From NCBI RefSeq assembly GCF_050947875.1, contig NC_134568.1, positions 264,224,815-264,288,814 of the forward strand: 64,000 nucleotides of DNA, read 5' to 3'. Of the stretch, positions 1-12,700 are shown in pieces. The notes beneath the pieces are model-generated. The model ran no database searches. It had not been told where the DNA came from and saw nothing but the letters and a program-made list of their open reading frames with translations. Position 1 is the stretch's first letter; the number at the start of each line of letters is the position of its first letter. This stretch comes from Dermacentor variabilis (Eukaryota > Arthropoda > Arachnida > Ixodida > Ixodidae). The translations under genes and the position numbers were made by a program.

Positions 1-691
1 TGCACGTATGGCAACCCTTAAAGGTTGCCGTCTGACAAAGGCGTCCGAGAGTGACGAAGGAGCGGTGACAGGACGGGCTCGAGGCGTTAACAACCGACAC
101 TCCCCCGCTTAGAAGATTGGAAGGATGTGCATGCATTCGATAGCTTTCAGTGGGGAGTAATTGATCGTCACGAACAATCGCCCGATGGCTCGCGTCTATG
201 GGCTGTCGCGTTGGCTATGACTTCATTGGCGGCGGCAATACAGAGAGAAGGCCCCTAAAGGAAAAAGCAGACGATCTCTTGTGAGTGACTGTGGGGTCCA
301 CGCTTCATGTGCAGCAAAAGTGTTTGGCTGACATGTTCATGGTAGCACTCTCTACGTATCGCGAACACCTTCTTACATCATTCCACGTCGCTTCTTACAC
401 CAAACAACCGTTTGAGAGCAAGTGCCTATCACTGGTGATATATCGATGTTTCAAACCAACTGCTCAATATGGAAATTAGAAAATTAACTAGTCTTCACTA
501 ACAATTACCTGCTAGTCTCCTGCTAAACCAATCTCACGAAATATCAAACAAGATAGGCTCACAGTAAGATGGCTGCTTCAAGTGATTAACACTGATAAAA
601 CAAGAAATGTCGCTGGAGCCGGCATTTCGAGTAAGGGTCTTGGAAAGTTGGCTTCTCTCCCCAGTGACATTCCTTGTTCCACTACGGTTGA
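1..691. other. Window edge and 3' flank of the repeat-protein gene
   Basis: No convincing exon or named repeat is visible. Possible 3' UTR of the minus-strand gene if its terminal exon at 692-749 is right; I found no clear AATAAA on the minus strand here. A short palindrome lies at about 11-30. The gene could also continue beyond base 1. Confidence 0.3.
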
Positions 692-749
692 TCACGTCAC
701 GAAATACAGTCCCACTTTTGTAAATATTGTTGCTGAACTTGATATCCGT
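692..749 (-). CDS. Candidate terminal exon of the repeat-protein gene
   Basis: After an AG acceptor (751-750) the phase left by the 789-969 exon reads 18 codons, then TGA at 694-692. The tail is short, serine/threonine-rich and lacks cysteines. It is supported only by phase and splice consensus. The real last exon may be a class B exon outside the window. Confidence 0.3.
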
Positions 750-3700
750 CTTTAAGGTGGTAGAAAAATACGCGCGACATTCGCTCACATCAATCTATCA
801 TTAAACGTCCGGCACTTATCGGTTAAGTTTCTCAAAAGCTTTCTTTTCCCAGATATTGTTTCCGAATAATTATTTGCTGCAATATGCATAGTGTAGCTAA
901 GGAGCTTTTGATCATCTGACGTCTCTGTACATATAGGAAGTGCATTATAGGGTACGTGTATGCGCTTTTCTGTGGCCACTAATATACGGCATAAACTAGA
1001 AAGCACGCTATAAGTGTTTGTTGAAGGTTGAGCGATATCATTTTCATGGTGTGCCTGTCAAGCCTTCAGGTGACTTTTTTGTTCGCGACCTCAGATAATT
1101 TTGGTGTTCAAATAAACTGTTGAAAAGCCCTAGCCATACCGGTAGAAACTTTGGTTGAGCAAGCAGTCTTGACGGTTGTCACAGCGGTGGTCGTGGCGTT
1201 AACAACATCCGGATGCTCCAGGAGATCCTCGTAGGTTTGGCATGCACTTGTTATCTTGTCTGCGACGCAATGCCTGTAGTCCTGGTAATGACTTTTGAAA
1301 TGGAATGAGAAAAAAAAGAAAAAAAGAAAACAATGAGGAGTTGTAATAACTGTTAGAAACACCGCGATCCTACCTGCACAGGAGCTCGGAACGACGGCTT
1401 CCTGAGGAATGAAACTGGCTGGGCTGGCTGATTGTAATGAAGCCCATGCATTCCGTTATATTTTCCAACAAGCTCGACTTGTCGCATACCATTTGAGCTA
1501 TGTGCCAAAAGAAATGTAACAAGAATCATTGAACAAATCATCACAATCATCAGCAGCATCGTATTTTTATGTTCACAGCAGGATGAAGGCCTCTCCCTGC
1601 GACCTCCTATTACCCCTGTCCTGCGCCAACAGATTCCAACTTGCGCCTGCGAATTTCCTAATTTCATCACCCCACCTAGTTTTCCGCAGTCCTCGACTGT
1701 GCTTCCCTTCTCTTGGCATCTGTTCTGTAACTCTAATGGTCCACCGGTTATCCATACTACGCATTACATGGCCTGCCCAGCTTTATTGTTTTTCTCTCAA
1801 AGTTAATTACAAGTTAGGCTATCCCTGTTTGCTCTCTGATCCATACCGCTCTCTTCCTGTTTTTTAACGTCACGCTTAACATTTATCGTTCCATCGCTCT
1901 TTGCGGGGTCCTTAATTTGTTCTCAAGTTTCTTTGTCAACCTCCAAGTTCCGGCCCATATCTTAGCACCGGTAGAATGCGGCGATTGTACACATTTCTTT
2001 CCAATGATAGTGGTAAGCTCCCAGTCAGGATCTGGCAATGCCTGCCGTATGCACTTCAACCCATTTTTATTCTTCTGTAAATTTTCTTCTCTTGATCAGG
2101 GTCCTCTGTGAGTAACTGAACTAGATAAACGTACTCCTTCACTGACTCTAGAGGCTAGCTGGCGATCCTGAACTCTTGTTCCCTTGCCAGGCAATTGAAC
2201 ATTATCTTTGTCTTCTGCATATTAATGTTCGACCCACTCTTACACTTTCCCTGTTATGGTCCTCAATCACTTGTTGTAATTCGTCCCCAGTGTTGCTGAA
2301 CTGGACAATGTCATCTGCGAACCGAAGGCTGCTGAGATATTCGCCGTCGATCCTTACACCTAAGCCTGTCCAGTTTAATAGCTTGAATACTTCTTCCAAG
2401 CACGCAGTGAATAGCATCGGAGAGATTGTGTCTCCTTGTCTGACCCCTTCCTTTATAGGCATCTTCCTACTTTTCTTGCGTAGAATTAAGGTAGCTGTGG
2501 AATCTCTGTAGAAAATTTTTAAGATATTTACGCAAGCGGTCTGTACTCCTTGATTACGTAATGCCTCTATGACTGCTAGTATCTCTACTGAATCATATGC
2601 CTTTTATTCCGTAGAGATACCAGCAGTGGAATGTTGCTCTCTACTAGTTGCTTTCAGTGAGCGCAATAGAAGCGGCTATAGCTCAACATAGCTCGCCTTG
2701 TACTTGGTCAAAGTTTAGTATTTTTAAATTAACAAAATCCTTCCTGAGTTCCAGTTTGAGCCATAGTAACACGCATATGCTGCGCTCCCCATACTTTAAG
2801 CGATAGTTACTTGCTCGAATGTTCTCGTTTGTCCAATGTCCATTAGTTCGTTCTGATTACTGAGCGCCTGCAGTGTTCAAACATTTGTGCGTAGCAATCG
2901 CCTTTCAAGGCCATCTTTCTTAATACATAATATTCCATGTTATTTAAAATGTAAGTGATGTATACGGTGAGTTTCATGTGGGAACGAAGCGACGTTAGGA
3001 TATTTTTAATTCGAAAGATATGCTTATTTACTGAAAAATGTATTTCGTCAAAAGTACATTATTACAAATAAGCAGTTAATTCTAAATACCTTTGTAATCG
3101 ACGGCCAGAGTGCATGTCCAGTTGTACTTCTGGATGATACGGTACAGTAGCCTCTTTATGTTAGCACTGTCGGGCACGGCTAGGTTGTCGCAAACTTGAA
3201 ACATGGCCAGCTTAGCACAGTTTTGTGCTTCCCTCAGATTCCTAGAAATTTGGTATTTATTTATACGTATATGTGTATATACAGCACACGTATACTTAAG
3301 TGCGGGGATAGCGAACTTACATGCATGCTGTCTTGATTCGTTCTTTGTCCCTGGGATTATCGCTGTACGGCTTGACGTCGTACTCGACGATTCCTATGCA
3401 CTCGTTGAGACTTTCTTCTAGCTTCTGCTCGTCACACTCCGTATCTGCGAATACCACGCACGACGCTTAGTAAATACGTCCTCATGAGAACAGGTATTTC
3501 TTCGGTAATATTTTCTTTTCCATTTACCTTGCATAGCAGCATCGCAAGCCCATTTGTATTCTTGGTAACTTTTGGATATCTTTGTCCAGATATTGTCCTT
3601 GGATAAAATTTTGCTGTGTCTGCACTTCATATCAATTGTGTAGTCCAGACACTTTTGATAATCTTTGATGCCTCTGTATAGGGTAGTCAATATCGGAACG

Positions 3701-6700
3701 TTGGACTCTGCTGCAACGCCAAGCTCTGAACTATGCGCAGACTAATAAGATTTGAATACACTCACTTGCATGCAACGTGTAGTTTTCCGTAGTGATGCTT
3801 GTCGACTATGTTTGGAAGTACTTTGTACGTAAGGAAACCATTGCAGTGAGTAAGGTTCTTAATGAGCTCGGTTTCCCGGCAGAAGATGCCTAAAGATAAG
3901 ATTGTCCTGTAAGTACTCCTTTTAATATTGACACGTATACATTGTGGCACTCTGGGCAAGTTAGTATTCCACTTTTTAGAACTGTACAAGCGCAAGGAAA
4001 ACACGGACAAAAATAAGCACACATACACGCACACACAGGCGCCGGAAGAAAAAAATGCGCACATACACGCACACAGGCGCCTGTGTGTGCGTGTATGTGT
4101 GCCTTCTTTTCGTCCTTGTTTTCCTTCCTTTTGTACAGTTGCTAAAAACGTATACATTCGTTATCTTTTCCCGTTTACCGTCTTTCACCGGCTAACAGCT
4201 AGGACACTATAACACAAAGCTATTCCAAACTTTTCTGTTCCAATTCTGCAATCAGCCCTCCACGAGTGGTGAGAAAATTTTTGGGGTCACCCCCAACTGC
4301 GCCTATCTGTGACGCGACGTCCCGAAAACAGCGATAGCTTCTCATCTGACATGACGTGTAACACTGATTATGCATAATTAAACCAAACAAAAATTATAAT
4401 TATTACTTATTCGACGCCTTTTCGCCATTAGCCTTCTACTATTAGTCGAAAGTTTTCGGGCTGTGCCCACTTCGCCTGTTTTTAACGCGACGTCGCGTTA
4501 AAGATGCATGAATATACCGAACAAAATTGAATTTTTTTCTGCATAGCCAGAGACTGCCCTGTTCCGAAAGGAATAAAGATGGCCAATCAATCAGGCACTC
4601 GCTACTCGCACCTGCCAGTATGCATTGATTTTCATATAATAATAAAAAAGCTTTTTTGCCTGGCAGTAAAACGTTATCGAGTGCTTTCGGCACGTATATG
4701 ACATCGCTCTGCCAACTATTCTTTGCTGAGGACACTTTTTAGCGGCATTCTAAACCTTCCATTGCACGCCGCCGCAATGTTTCGACCAGCCACAGCAGGC
4801 TAAGTAAGGGGAAGCGGACCAATCGTAGACGCCGGCACCAGCCTCTTCATCCGATTACCTAATTTCACTGCTCTGGCTCGGCCCCATCGAAACTCTCTGC
4901 ACTTAAGCGTGCTCCTCGCCTTTTGTCATCCAATTAGATAAAAAAAGAACGCTCAGCGTAGGCAATGTTATTCGTTTTGAGAAAGAACAAATGTGACCTA
5001 CGAACGAGGAGACCGTTTTATTGGGCTGTTCAGAGACAACACTGTGGTCACTGCCCGATGCTTTCTTCGGGTCGGCGGTTACGTAAATTTGACGTCAGAA
5101 GATTGGAATAAAACAGATTGGAGTAGTTCTACGCTATAAGGCCCCTGTTACAAAGTTATCGCTCGGCGCAAGACGAGCCGATCGACGATAGTCGTCGCCG
5201 CTATCGTTCTGCTCCGAGTGTTACTTGCTTTGCTGAGCCAAAAGCTCGCCCAACCAAGAGTTAGATTCATTACTCGCTGTTTGGTACTGATTGGTTCCTC
5301 GCCATCACTATATCGCGACAATCTCATTAGGAAATAAAATGGAAACATTTAGACTACTAACCGGTTTCACATGTCCAGTTGTACTTGCTGAAGACTTCGT
5401 TGGTGTAATACCTGACTACCATATCCTCAAGGGAAGTAGCGTTGTGCTTGCAAGTCTGCAGCACGGTGTTGATGCACAGCTGGTAATCCCGTACGCCACT
5501 GCATATGTTTATTTGAAGATTAGCGCGCACAGCAAAATTTATTGCAACATGTGCAGCAGCAATGTTCGTTTATTGGGTTCTACAATAAGAAACAGTAATC
5601 AATTAGCCATCATACAACGTCATAATGAAAAGTTACGTAAGTGGAAGTGCCAAAACACCAAGCTCGCTGAAGCTGTACTCAACAACTACATCCCGGCTTG
5701 CCCAGCTAAATGCCGCCAAGACTTAGAGGAGAATAAAATACAGCGAAGGGCTCTGCGCGAATTGCACCATATGTTTAAAAATGCTACTTCCCATTTTAAT
5801 TGTTTATTTACTTGTTATGTCCCCTTTTACTTACCCATTGCAATTACCCAGGCGGGCGTTCGCATACACGGCTACACGTTATGTCAAGGCCTAAAGATGC
5901 GCGCTTAAAGTGGAACGTGCAATAAAGTGGAGACAAATTTTGATGTAGAAGCTGCGCAATAATATCATCAGTCCGCTTTTACGCCTCGAACCAGACAAAA
6001 GAGAGAGCAGTAATTTGGCTTTATTTTCTTCTTGCGATTGCGGTAGTAAATCGGTCATACGCTAAACAGCACAGAAAAGCTCAGAAGTGTCCCGCAACTT
6101 GAAACCGGGCGCTTTTTCCAGAATGCGTCAGCAACTTCAATCGTACATCCGCAGATTTTGCGAAACGCGTCTGCGAATGTTTATTGTAGTATTAGGTGCC
6201 GCTGTGTACGCAGCACTTATAGAAGCTCATCGGGAAAAGGGACCAATAAAGACCTGTGTAGCATTTAACACGTGGTTAGTCGCTTCTCGACGTCGTCGAA
6301 AACTTTCACATTCACACCCTGCGCGAATAAATCGATGAAATAAAATTTAGCAGACCAATTATAATTAACTGGCTGCGCGCAATGCACGCTTTGTATAACT
6401 GTCACGAAAGTGATAATTGCCAGTCACTCAAATGTAGCACCAAGCTACAGAGGAAACGCGTATGGTTTTCTCAGAAAGAACGGTTCGGAGTTGCAGAAAA
6501 ATTGTACTGGTACGGCAATGAAACCCGGTTTTCGAGGCGGTCACTGTACCATCTTAGCTGGCCAGAAGGCTGGAAAATTGCAGCGCGAGGCAGAATTGAT
6601 CGACAACTCGAAGAAAATGTACACTGAATATGGCAAATCGGTTCTGCGGAAGACCTCAAAGTTGGAGGAAGGTTCCCTTTCAACCTTTCTTTCATGAACT

Positions 6701-9700
6701 TTCCTCCATCTTGAAGGCTTCCGCAGAACTGATTTGCCATATTCAGTGTACATCTGCTTCGAGTTGTAGATCAGTTTGGCGCAGTGCTGCTATCTGCTAG
6801 CCTACTAGTCAGCTCAGACGGTAAATCGACCGCCCCGGAAAGGCAGAGTGTCGTCCGGGTTTGACCCACAGACCAGGACGAATTTTTCTTCAACTGCGAA
6901 GCTTTCTGAGAAACCCGCATGAGTTTGTTTCCCTTGTAGCTTCGTGCCACAGTCGGGTTAATGACAGTTTTGTCTTTCGTGAACCTTCCTTCACCTTGCG
7001 GGCTTTCGTATAACTGACTTGTCATATTCGCGAGTAGGAAAATAGCATCCATATGAATATAGAGTTGGTGGCATATGGCATAACACTTTTTGTTATATAT
7101 TTTCGCCACTTCGTTAGGATAACTGGTATACTTACCACGTCATAAAGTGTATTGACACCTAATTTCTTTGAGTGCGTCGCAATTACAGCCATGGTTAACT
7201 GGGTCTAGAAAGGCTCACTCACTAGCTTTGCTGTGGGGCAGCAAGCTTTGAATAGGTGGTTACAAAGTTAAAGTTAAAAACTGTACGACCATCTGCTACT
7301 TGTACTTTTCCTGACAGCTGTGATCTTTCCTGTGCGGCGAGGCAATCCGCCAGGAATTTCACGCTGTTAAAGGTCTACTCACACGCAAGCAGTCCGAATT
7401 TTAGATTCGATGTCTGTGTGCTGTACGTTAGGGATCACGTTATAGGCGACGAATGGGTAGCAGTTCTTGAGGTGTTGTACTATATTCAGGTCGTTGCAAG
7501 CAATTTCTTCTGCAAAGATGAAGTAGAATTTCATTGTTAAGCAGCTTACTAGCAGATGAAGATTATTCGCGACAAGAAAAATAAGCGCGAGAGAATCTCA
7601 TGAATTGTACAGTGCCTTACCCTCTATGTCGCTAGTGTCGGGCACATCACAGACCCATTTGTATTGATCGTAGAGCTCATGCGTATAGCGACGAATTTCA
7701 GGCGTTTCAAGAACGGCGCTGTTGTACTGGCAAGAACTAAGCACGCGAGATAGCACACATCGTTGAAATCCCAGGAGGGAGCTGTAAGAACGAATACCCA
7801 GTTAGTGCAGCCGAAGCCATGAGGCTATATTGTCTCTTTAATGTAATAGGAACACCCATAGGGCTGAGTTCGCATAGAATGCACTCACTTGCAAGCTTTT
7901 CGCAGCTGCAGAGGGTTCGTTTTGTCTTTGCTCATTGGAATTACAGATATAGTAATGAAGCCAACGCACTCAGTAAGGTTTCCGAGAAGGAATTCTTTGC
8001 GGCACATATCTGTAAAATAAAGCACAGTAAAGAATCAAAAGTACTTGTACATCGAACGAAAAAAAAATTGTGTCGAACGGCTCTGCTGGCGTCAAGAGCG
8101 TTAAAAAAAATGACGGTCTTAGAGAGATTACTCCAACGCTTTTTTTTTTTTTTTTTGTAAGCGACCACTTGCCATTGTAGCTGCTGTCGCGACAGGTCCA
8201 ATTGTAAGCGCCGTAATGCCTGACAGCATATTTCCACACGTCATCATCACTCATCACGTCCTCACTGGCGTTGCAAGTTGATTCTACGACATTTTGAACA
8301 CACGCTTGGTAACTTCTTACAGCCCTAAAAAAAGGAAAAGAACACGTGCTCTGTATCAGATAACCAGGCGTACACTACCTCCACAAAACCTTTGCAAAAG
8401 CACGACAGAATACGCACATGCAGGATTCGTCCAGTTCAGAAGAGTCACTGATAAACTTCGCCCTTGGGATGACCTTGTATCTTATAAAACTGTAGCACTC
8501 CGCAAGTTTGGGAACCAGCTCTTTTTTGATGCATGTATCTAGCAGAAAGAAAAATCGCGTTGCGTTGGAAACCTTGTTAGAATTTTAATACTGAGTTTGC
8601 TTCAATAGCTGCAAATTATTTTGTGGGCACGAATAACTTTCGGCCGCTCTTCGGGTTTAATGAAGTGGCCATTAGAAGATGAGAACGTGCAAGAAAAAGC
8701 CAGGATTTTAAACAAGCTGTCAATTTCATACAAGTGCGGAAGCATGGGAGAGTCGGTAGTTCATTATGATACACAAATGGCTTAAGCAAATAAGGAAGGG
8801 GAGAGTTAAACTCTGCATGTATCCCCCCTCCCCCCAACTACTTTGCCAATCTTATTTTGTAAAGCATTCATACCATCGCAAGGCTTATTACGTATACGAC
8901 TTTATCTCGATATACCACAAAAATTGTTTTAGTCTTACCTGGTTCCGTCGGTGCATCGCAAATTTCACTGACATATTTGCTGATTGTCTGCGTGTAATAC
9001 TGGACTCTCTTCGACTCAAGGACTTTTTGCATACCAGAGCAAGGCAGATTCGTGTGATATTTCACGCACTCGTGGAAAAGTGTCAACTTTCTGCAATTTA
9101 AACGAACACTGAAGCGTTCACACATGACACAGAAAAATATTTTGGGCGAAAGTCGGCATTTCTTTGGGTTTGTTTTAAGCAGAGTGTCGAATCGAAACTT
9201 TCTCGTTCCGGTTTTCGTTTCAGTTCACCAAAAACGGTTCAGTTCCGGTTCAATTCGGGAGAGAAAAATAAATGTTCAAACCGGTTCGAGCCGGTTGAAG
9301 TTCGTTTGCATAACTGAAGAATATTTACAGAAAAACTGCGCATTCTTTTTGTATATGAAGTCGACGCTACTGCCAAGCTGCACTGAAAGATTACGCCTGT
9401 TTGTTCTTCACGCCACAGGTAGTTAAAAAGCATTATGTAAATCCAACACAAATACTGGGATCTATGTGTAGCGAAGCTTATTGAGGAGAAAGAGAGAGAG
9501 ACGATTTTATATTGAGAAAACGCAGAGTTCTCCAGCCTCCTACTGAGCTCAGGAGGAAAGGGGGAGTGAGGATGAAGACAGTACGATGCGATTACATACA
9601 CCTTCGTATTCGAAGGGCTAGTTCACACCCTCGAATATATGCCTGCGTTAACGAAAAATTCTGAGAGAGCCTTAATGGCTCGCTTCATTGATATGTCCGG

Positions 9701-12700
9701 TCAATGGCCCAGTAACACGTTTTCACCGAACGGCCTGTTGTTAATGGGCGCTAAAGGCCGATCCACACGAAGGACCAAGTCTGCGGACCGATCGGTCACG
9801 TGATGCAAGGTCACGGCCCGCCGCGGTCCGGTCCGGCGCAGAGCACATCCACACGGCGGGCCGCCATATAGCAGACGGCAGAGCAGACCAACCAGCTACA
9901 TTAACGCTTTTTCGTGTTATCATTGTAATCATTCCGGCTGGAGTCCCGCAAAGCCGGGAACTGCTCAACGAGGGATACAAAATAAAAAAAGCTCTTCGTC
10001 ACTCCAAGAGGACATGGTGTTTGAAAAATATATCTGCTGCACGCACGTGTAGGCGGAACGGCGGACATGAAACGATTGGCTTTTGCTGAGCCGAAAACTA
10101 GATTGCATATGGCTGGACACTCTGCTGCCGCACAACATTCGTCGGCTACACCAAAATCGCTGCGATCTGCATGCGGTCCGCCGCCAAAACTGAAGCGGGA
10201 AAAGCCTCGGTGATTTGTTGGACCGCGAGGGCCGCGGTCTTGCGCGGGCCAACGGCGGTCCGCACGAACTGGTGACGTCCTATCACGTGATGCGCGGACC
10301 TCGGTCCAAAAAAGCAATTTGGTCCGTCGTGTGGATCGGCCTTAACGAACAGATCAATGCCTGCCGTTCAAAGTCATACTGGGGACAAACAACAGGTATA
10401 TGTGCTCCACTTTCTCAGGTACTTTGCACGCACCACAGTCTAGCGAGTCCGAGGGTTGGATGGGATGCAAATATTGTCGCGTTAACACAACACTTTGTCT
10501 GCACGACGCAATACGCTGAAAACCGTACTAACGGTGCTGCTAATTTTAACGTCACGGGATCACGAGTATGTACAAATGAGGTAGCATAGTTGAGCCACAA
10601 GGGCAGGCAATGCATGGATGAAAAGCACCTGAAAAGACGGCCAACCTGACCCGAAAACCGCTATTTTTTCCTGTCGGTTTCGCTCTAGAGTGAAAAGAAT
10701 TTCATCGTTCCGGTTAAGTTCCGGTTCGAGTAAAAATAACGGCTTTTCCCAGTTTTCGGTGCAGTTCCAGTTCGATACCCTGGTTTTAAGTGGGGAAAGC
10801 ATCACGTTAAGTTAAAGACAGACTAGTAGATTACAGTACAACGGGAAGCTCACAGACACGTGTGCGGCAAGTGTGCTTATTAAATGTATCACTTAGCATT
10901 GTAACGTATATTGTAATTCTGTAACGTATTCATCCCCTTTAAGAAGAAGAAAACTATCGCTACACTTAAACAAATAAAAAAGCGTCTGGCGAGCAGGCCT
11001 AAAATGTTTCCCAGTACTGAACAAGTGCCTTTTCAAGGGGAAGAAACTTATCAGCACAGAAAACGCAGCCGTCGTCGAAATTAACTTTCACCCCCTTCGC
11101 AAGAAGTGCATTGTTGCAGGGCAACAGTGTTCCTCGCAGAGCACCGAAAAAACGAGAATCCAGGTCATTATTGTTAGCGCAATGTGGTCGTATCTAACAA
11201 AAAAAAATCTAACTCCTTGATTTCCTTCTTCTCGTCCACTGCATAGCGAGCGTCTCGATTCTGACAGCATTGGTGCCTTCAAGTAGCATACGAGAGTTTA
11301 TTTGCCAATCACCTGCTTTTAAGTTCATGTTCTACGTGGCGCCTATGTTTAAATGGATGTTCCACATCCGCCGCCGGCCGTGGCCTTGAAGTGGTGGTGC
11401 TGGCTAACAGTCCCAGGATCGGATCTTGCACAAATACATCAATATCAGAGCCGAGAATTCCGACGTCAGAACAGCCGTCCCCGTAGCTCAATTGGTAGAA
11501 TATCGCACGCGTAATGAGGAGGATGCAGGTTCGGCACTCACCGGAGGCAATTTGATCCTTTTTCTACTTTCATTTGTCTCCACACTTCAATTATGTGGTT
11601 AGAATATGAAAATAGTTACACCTCACATTCACACTGCGCCCATTTAAGGTTTCCAGATTTAAGAAACGGCGGTACTACGATTATATCCAAAAAATGCGCG
11701 CACGATTTCCAAGCTCCCGGAGGTGTGCACGTTCGACGTTTACGGGTGAATTTTTCGAGCACGTGCATGGAACCGTCCGCCGCGCCTATTTCTCTGTTTG
11801 TGTGACCACCTTTCAGAAACTATTTTTACGCTATGCTAAGCTCGCGAGCCCTGCTATGCCTTCCGTGTTTCGTTCGGCAGCCGCTTAGTGACAACTCCGA
11901 TTTCGCGACAAACATACCTACCCAGCAAGATCTTACCTTACGAAGAAGCTTTAGCTCGGGGGCTCCTAACTGAATACATCGAAACGCTTAAGTCACTTTT
12001 CTCGGCAACCACTGCATTGAATTTAATGAAGTTTGTTACATTTAAAAGAGAAAGCTACAGTAGGAAGAATATTTTTTTTATTTAGGCCGTCGAGTTCCTG
12101 TATAATATTGTTCGAAATTGCAAAACTTCGATAAACTACCACGTTTACAACTCTAACTCCGCAATGAAAAACAATATCACAATTCTGTAAACTGTAACTA
12201 ATAATACATCTAAAGTGGACAAACTTGTTGCATTAGGCACCGCTTTTAAATATAGCACTATCATGTAAGTAGGACGTTTCGTAAACGTTGTAACATATTC
12301 ACTTGAGCTGCAAATTCATATATGAAATGTGTTCGCTTTAGATGCTCTAACGGATGCAGTTAACAGCACTTCGATATTTGTTTTTCATGAAGCGAGTTAC
12401 AAATTTGTAAACTTCGTGCTTCTATTTCTTTTTTTCTTGCTTGCCGATTTTGGACATCCTTTAAAAAATCTGGCCATAAATAAACTTTCTGCTTCATACA
12501 GTCACCAGAATTTTACTTTCTCTCTCAAATGCAACAAATTTTATTCAAATCGGTTCGGGCTGTCTCACACAAGTATTTATGCGTACTGCATGCATTTCAA
12601 TAAGCAGCATCGGAGTTGACCCCAAGCTAAAGTTTCCTCTTAACAAAATTGAAGCCCTGATTCCACGCCCGAACTACTGAAAGTAATAGAACTTAGTCAC

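Noticed and set aside
5291..5908. Plus-strand 205-codon open frame, one of the longest in the window
   Set aside because: Its first part is the antisense of a well supported class B exon (5362-5498), and the rest has no domain or splice logic.
7270..7365. Class B-looking stretch ('FLADCLAAQ') just after the 7383-7509 exon
   Set aside because: It would leave an intron of only about 17 bp and has no W-x-C or phase-1 donor in place; the 7383 exon joins the 5362-5498 exon in phase.
11474..11545. Functional tRNA gene
   Set aside because: A and B boxes are present but the stems do not pair, and a SINE body follows.
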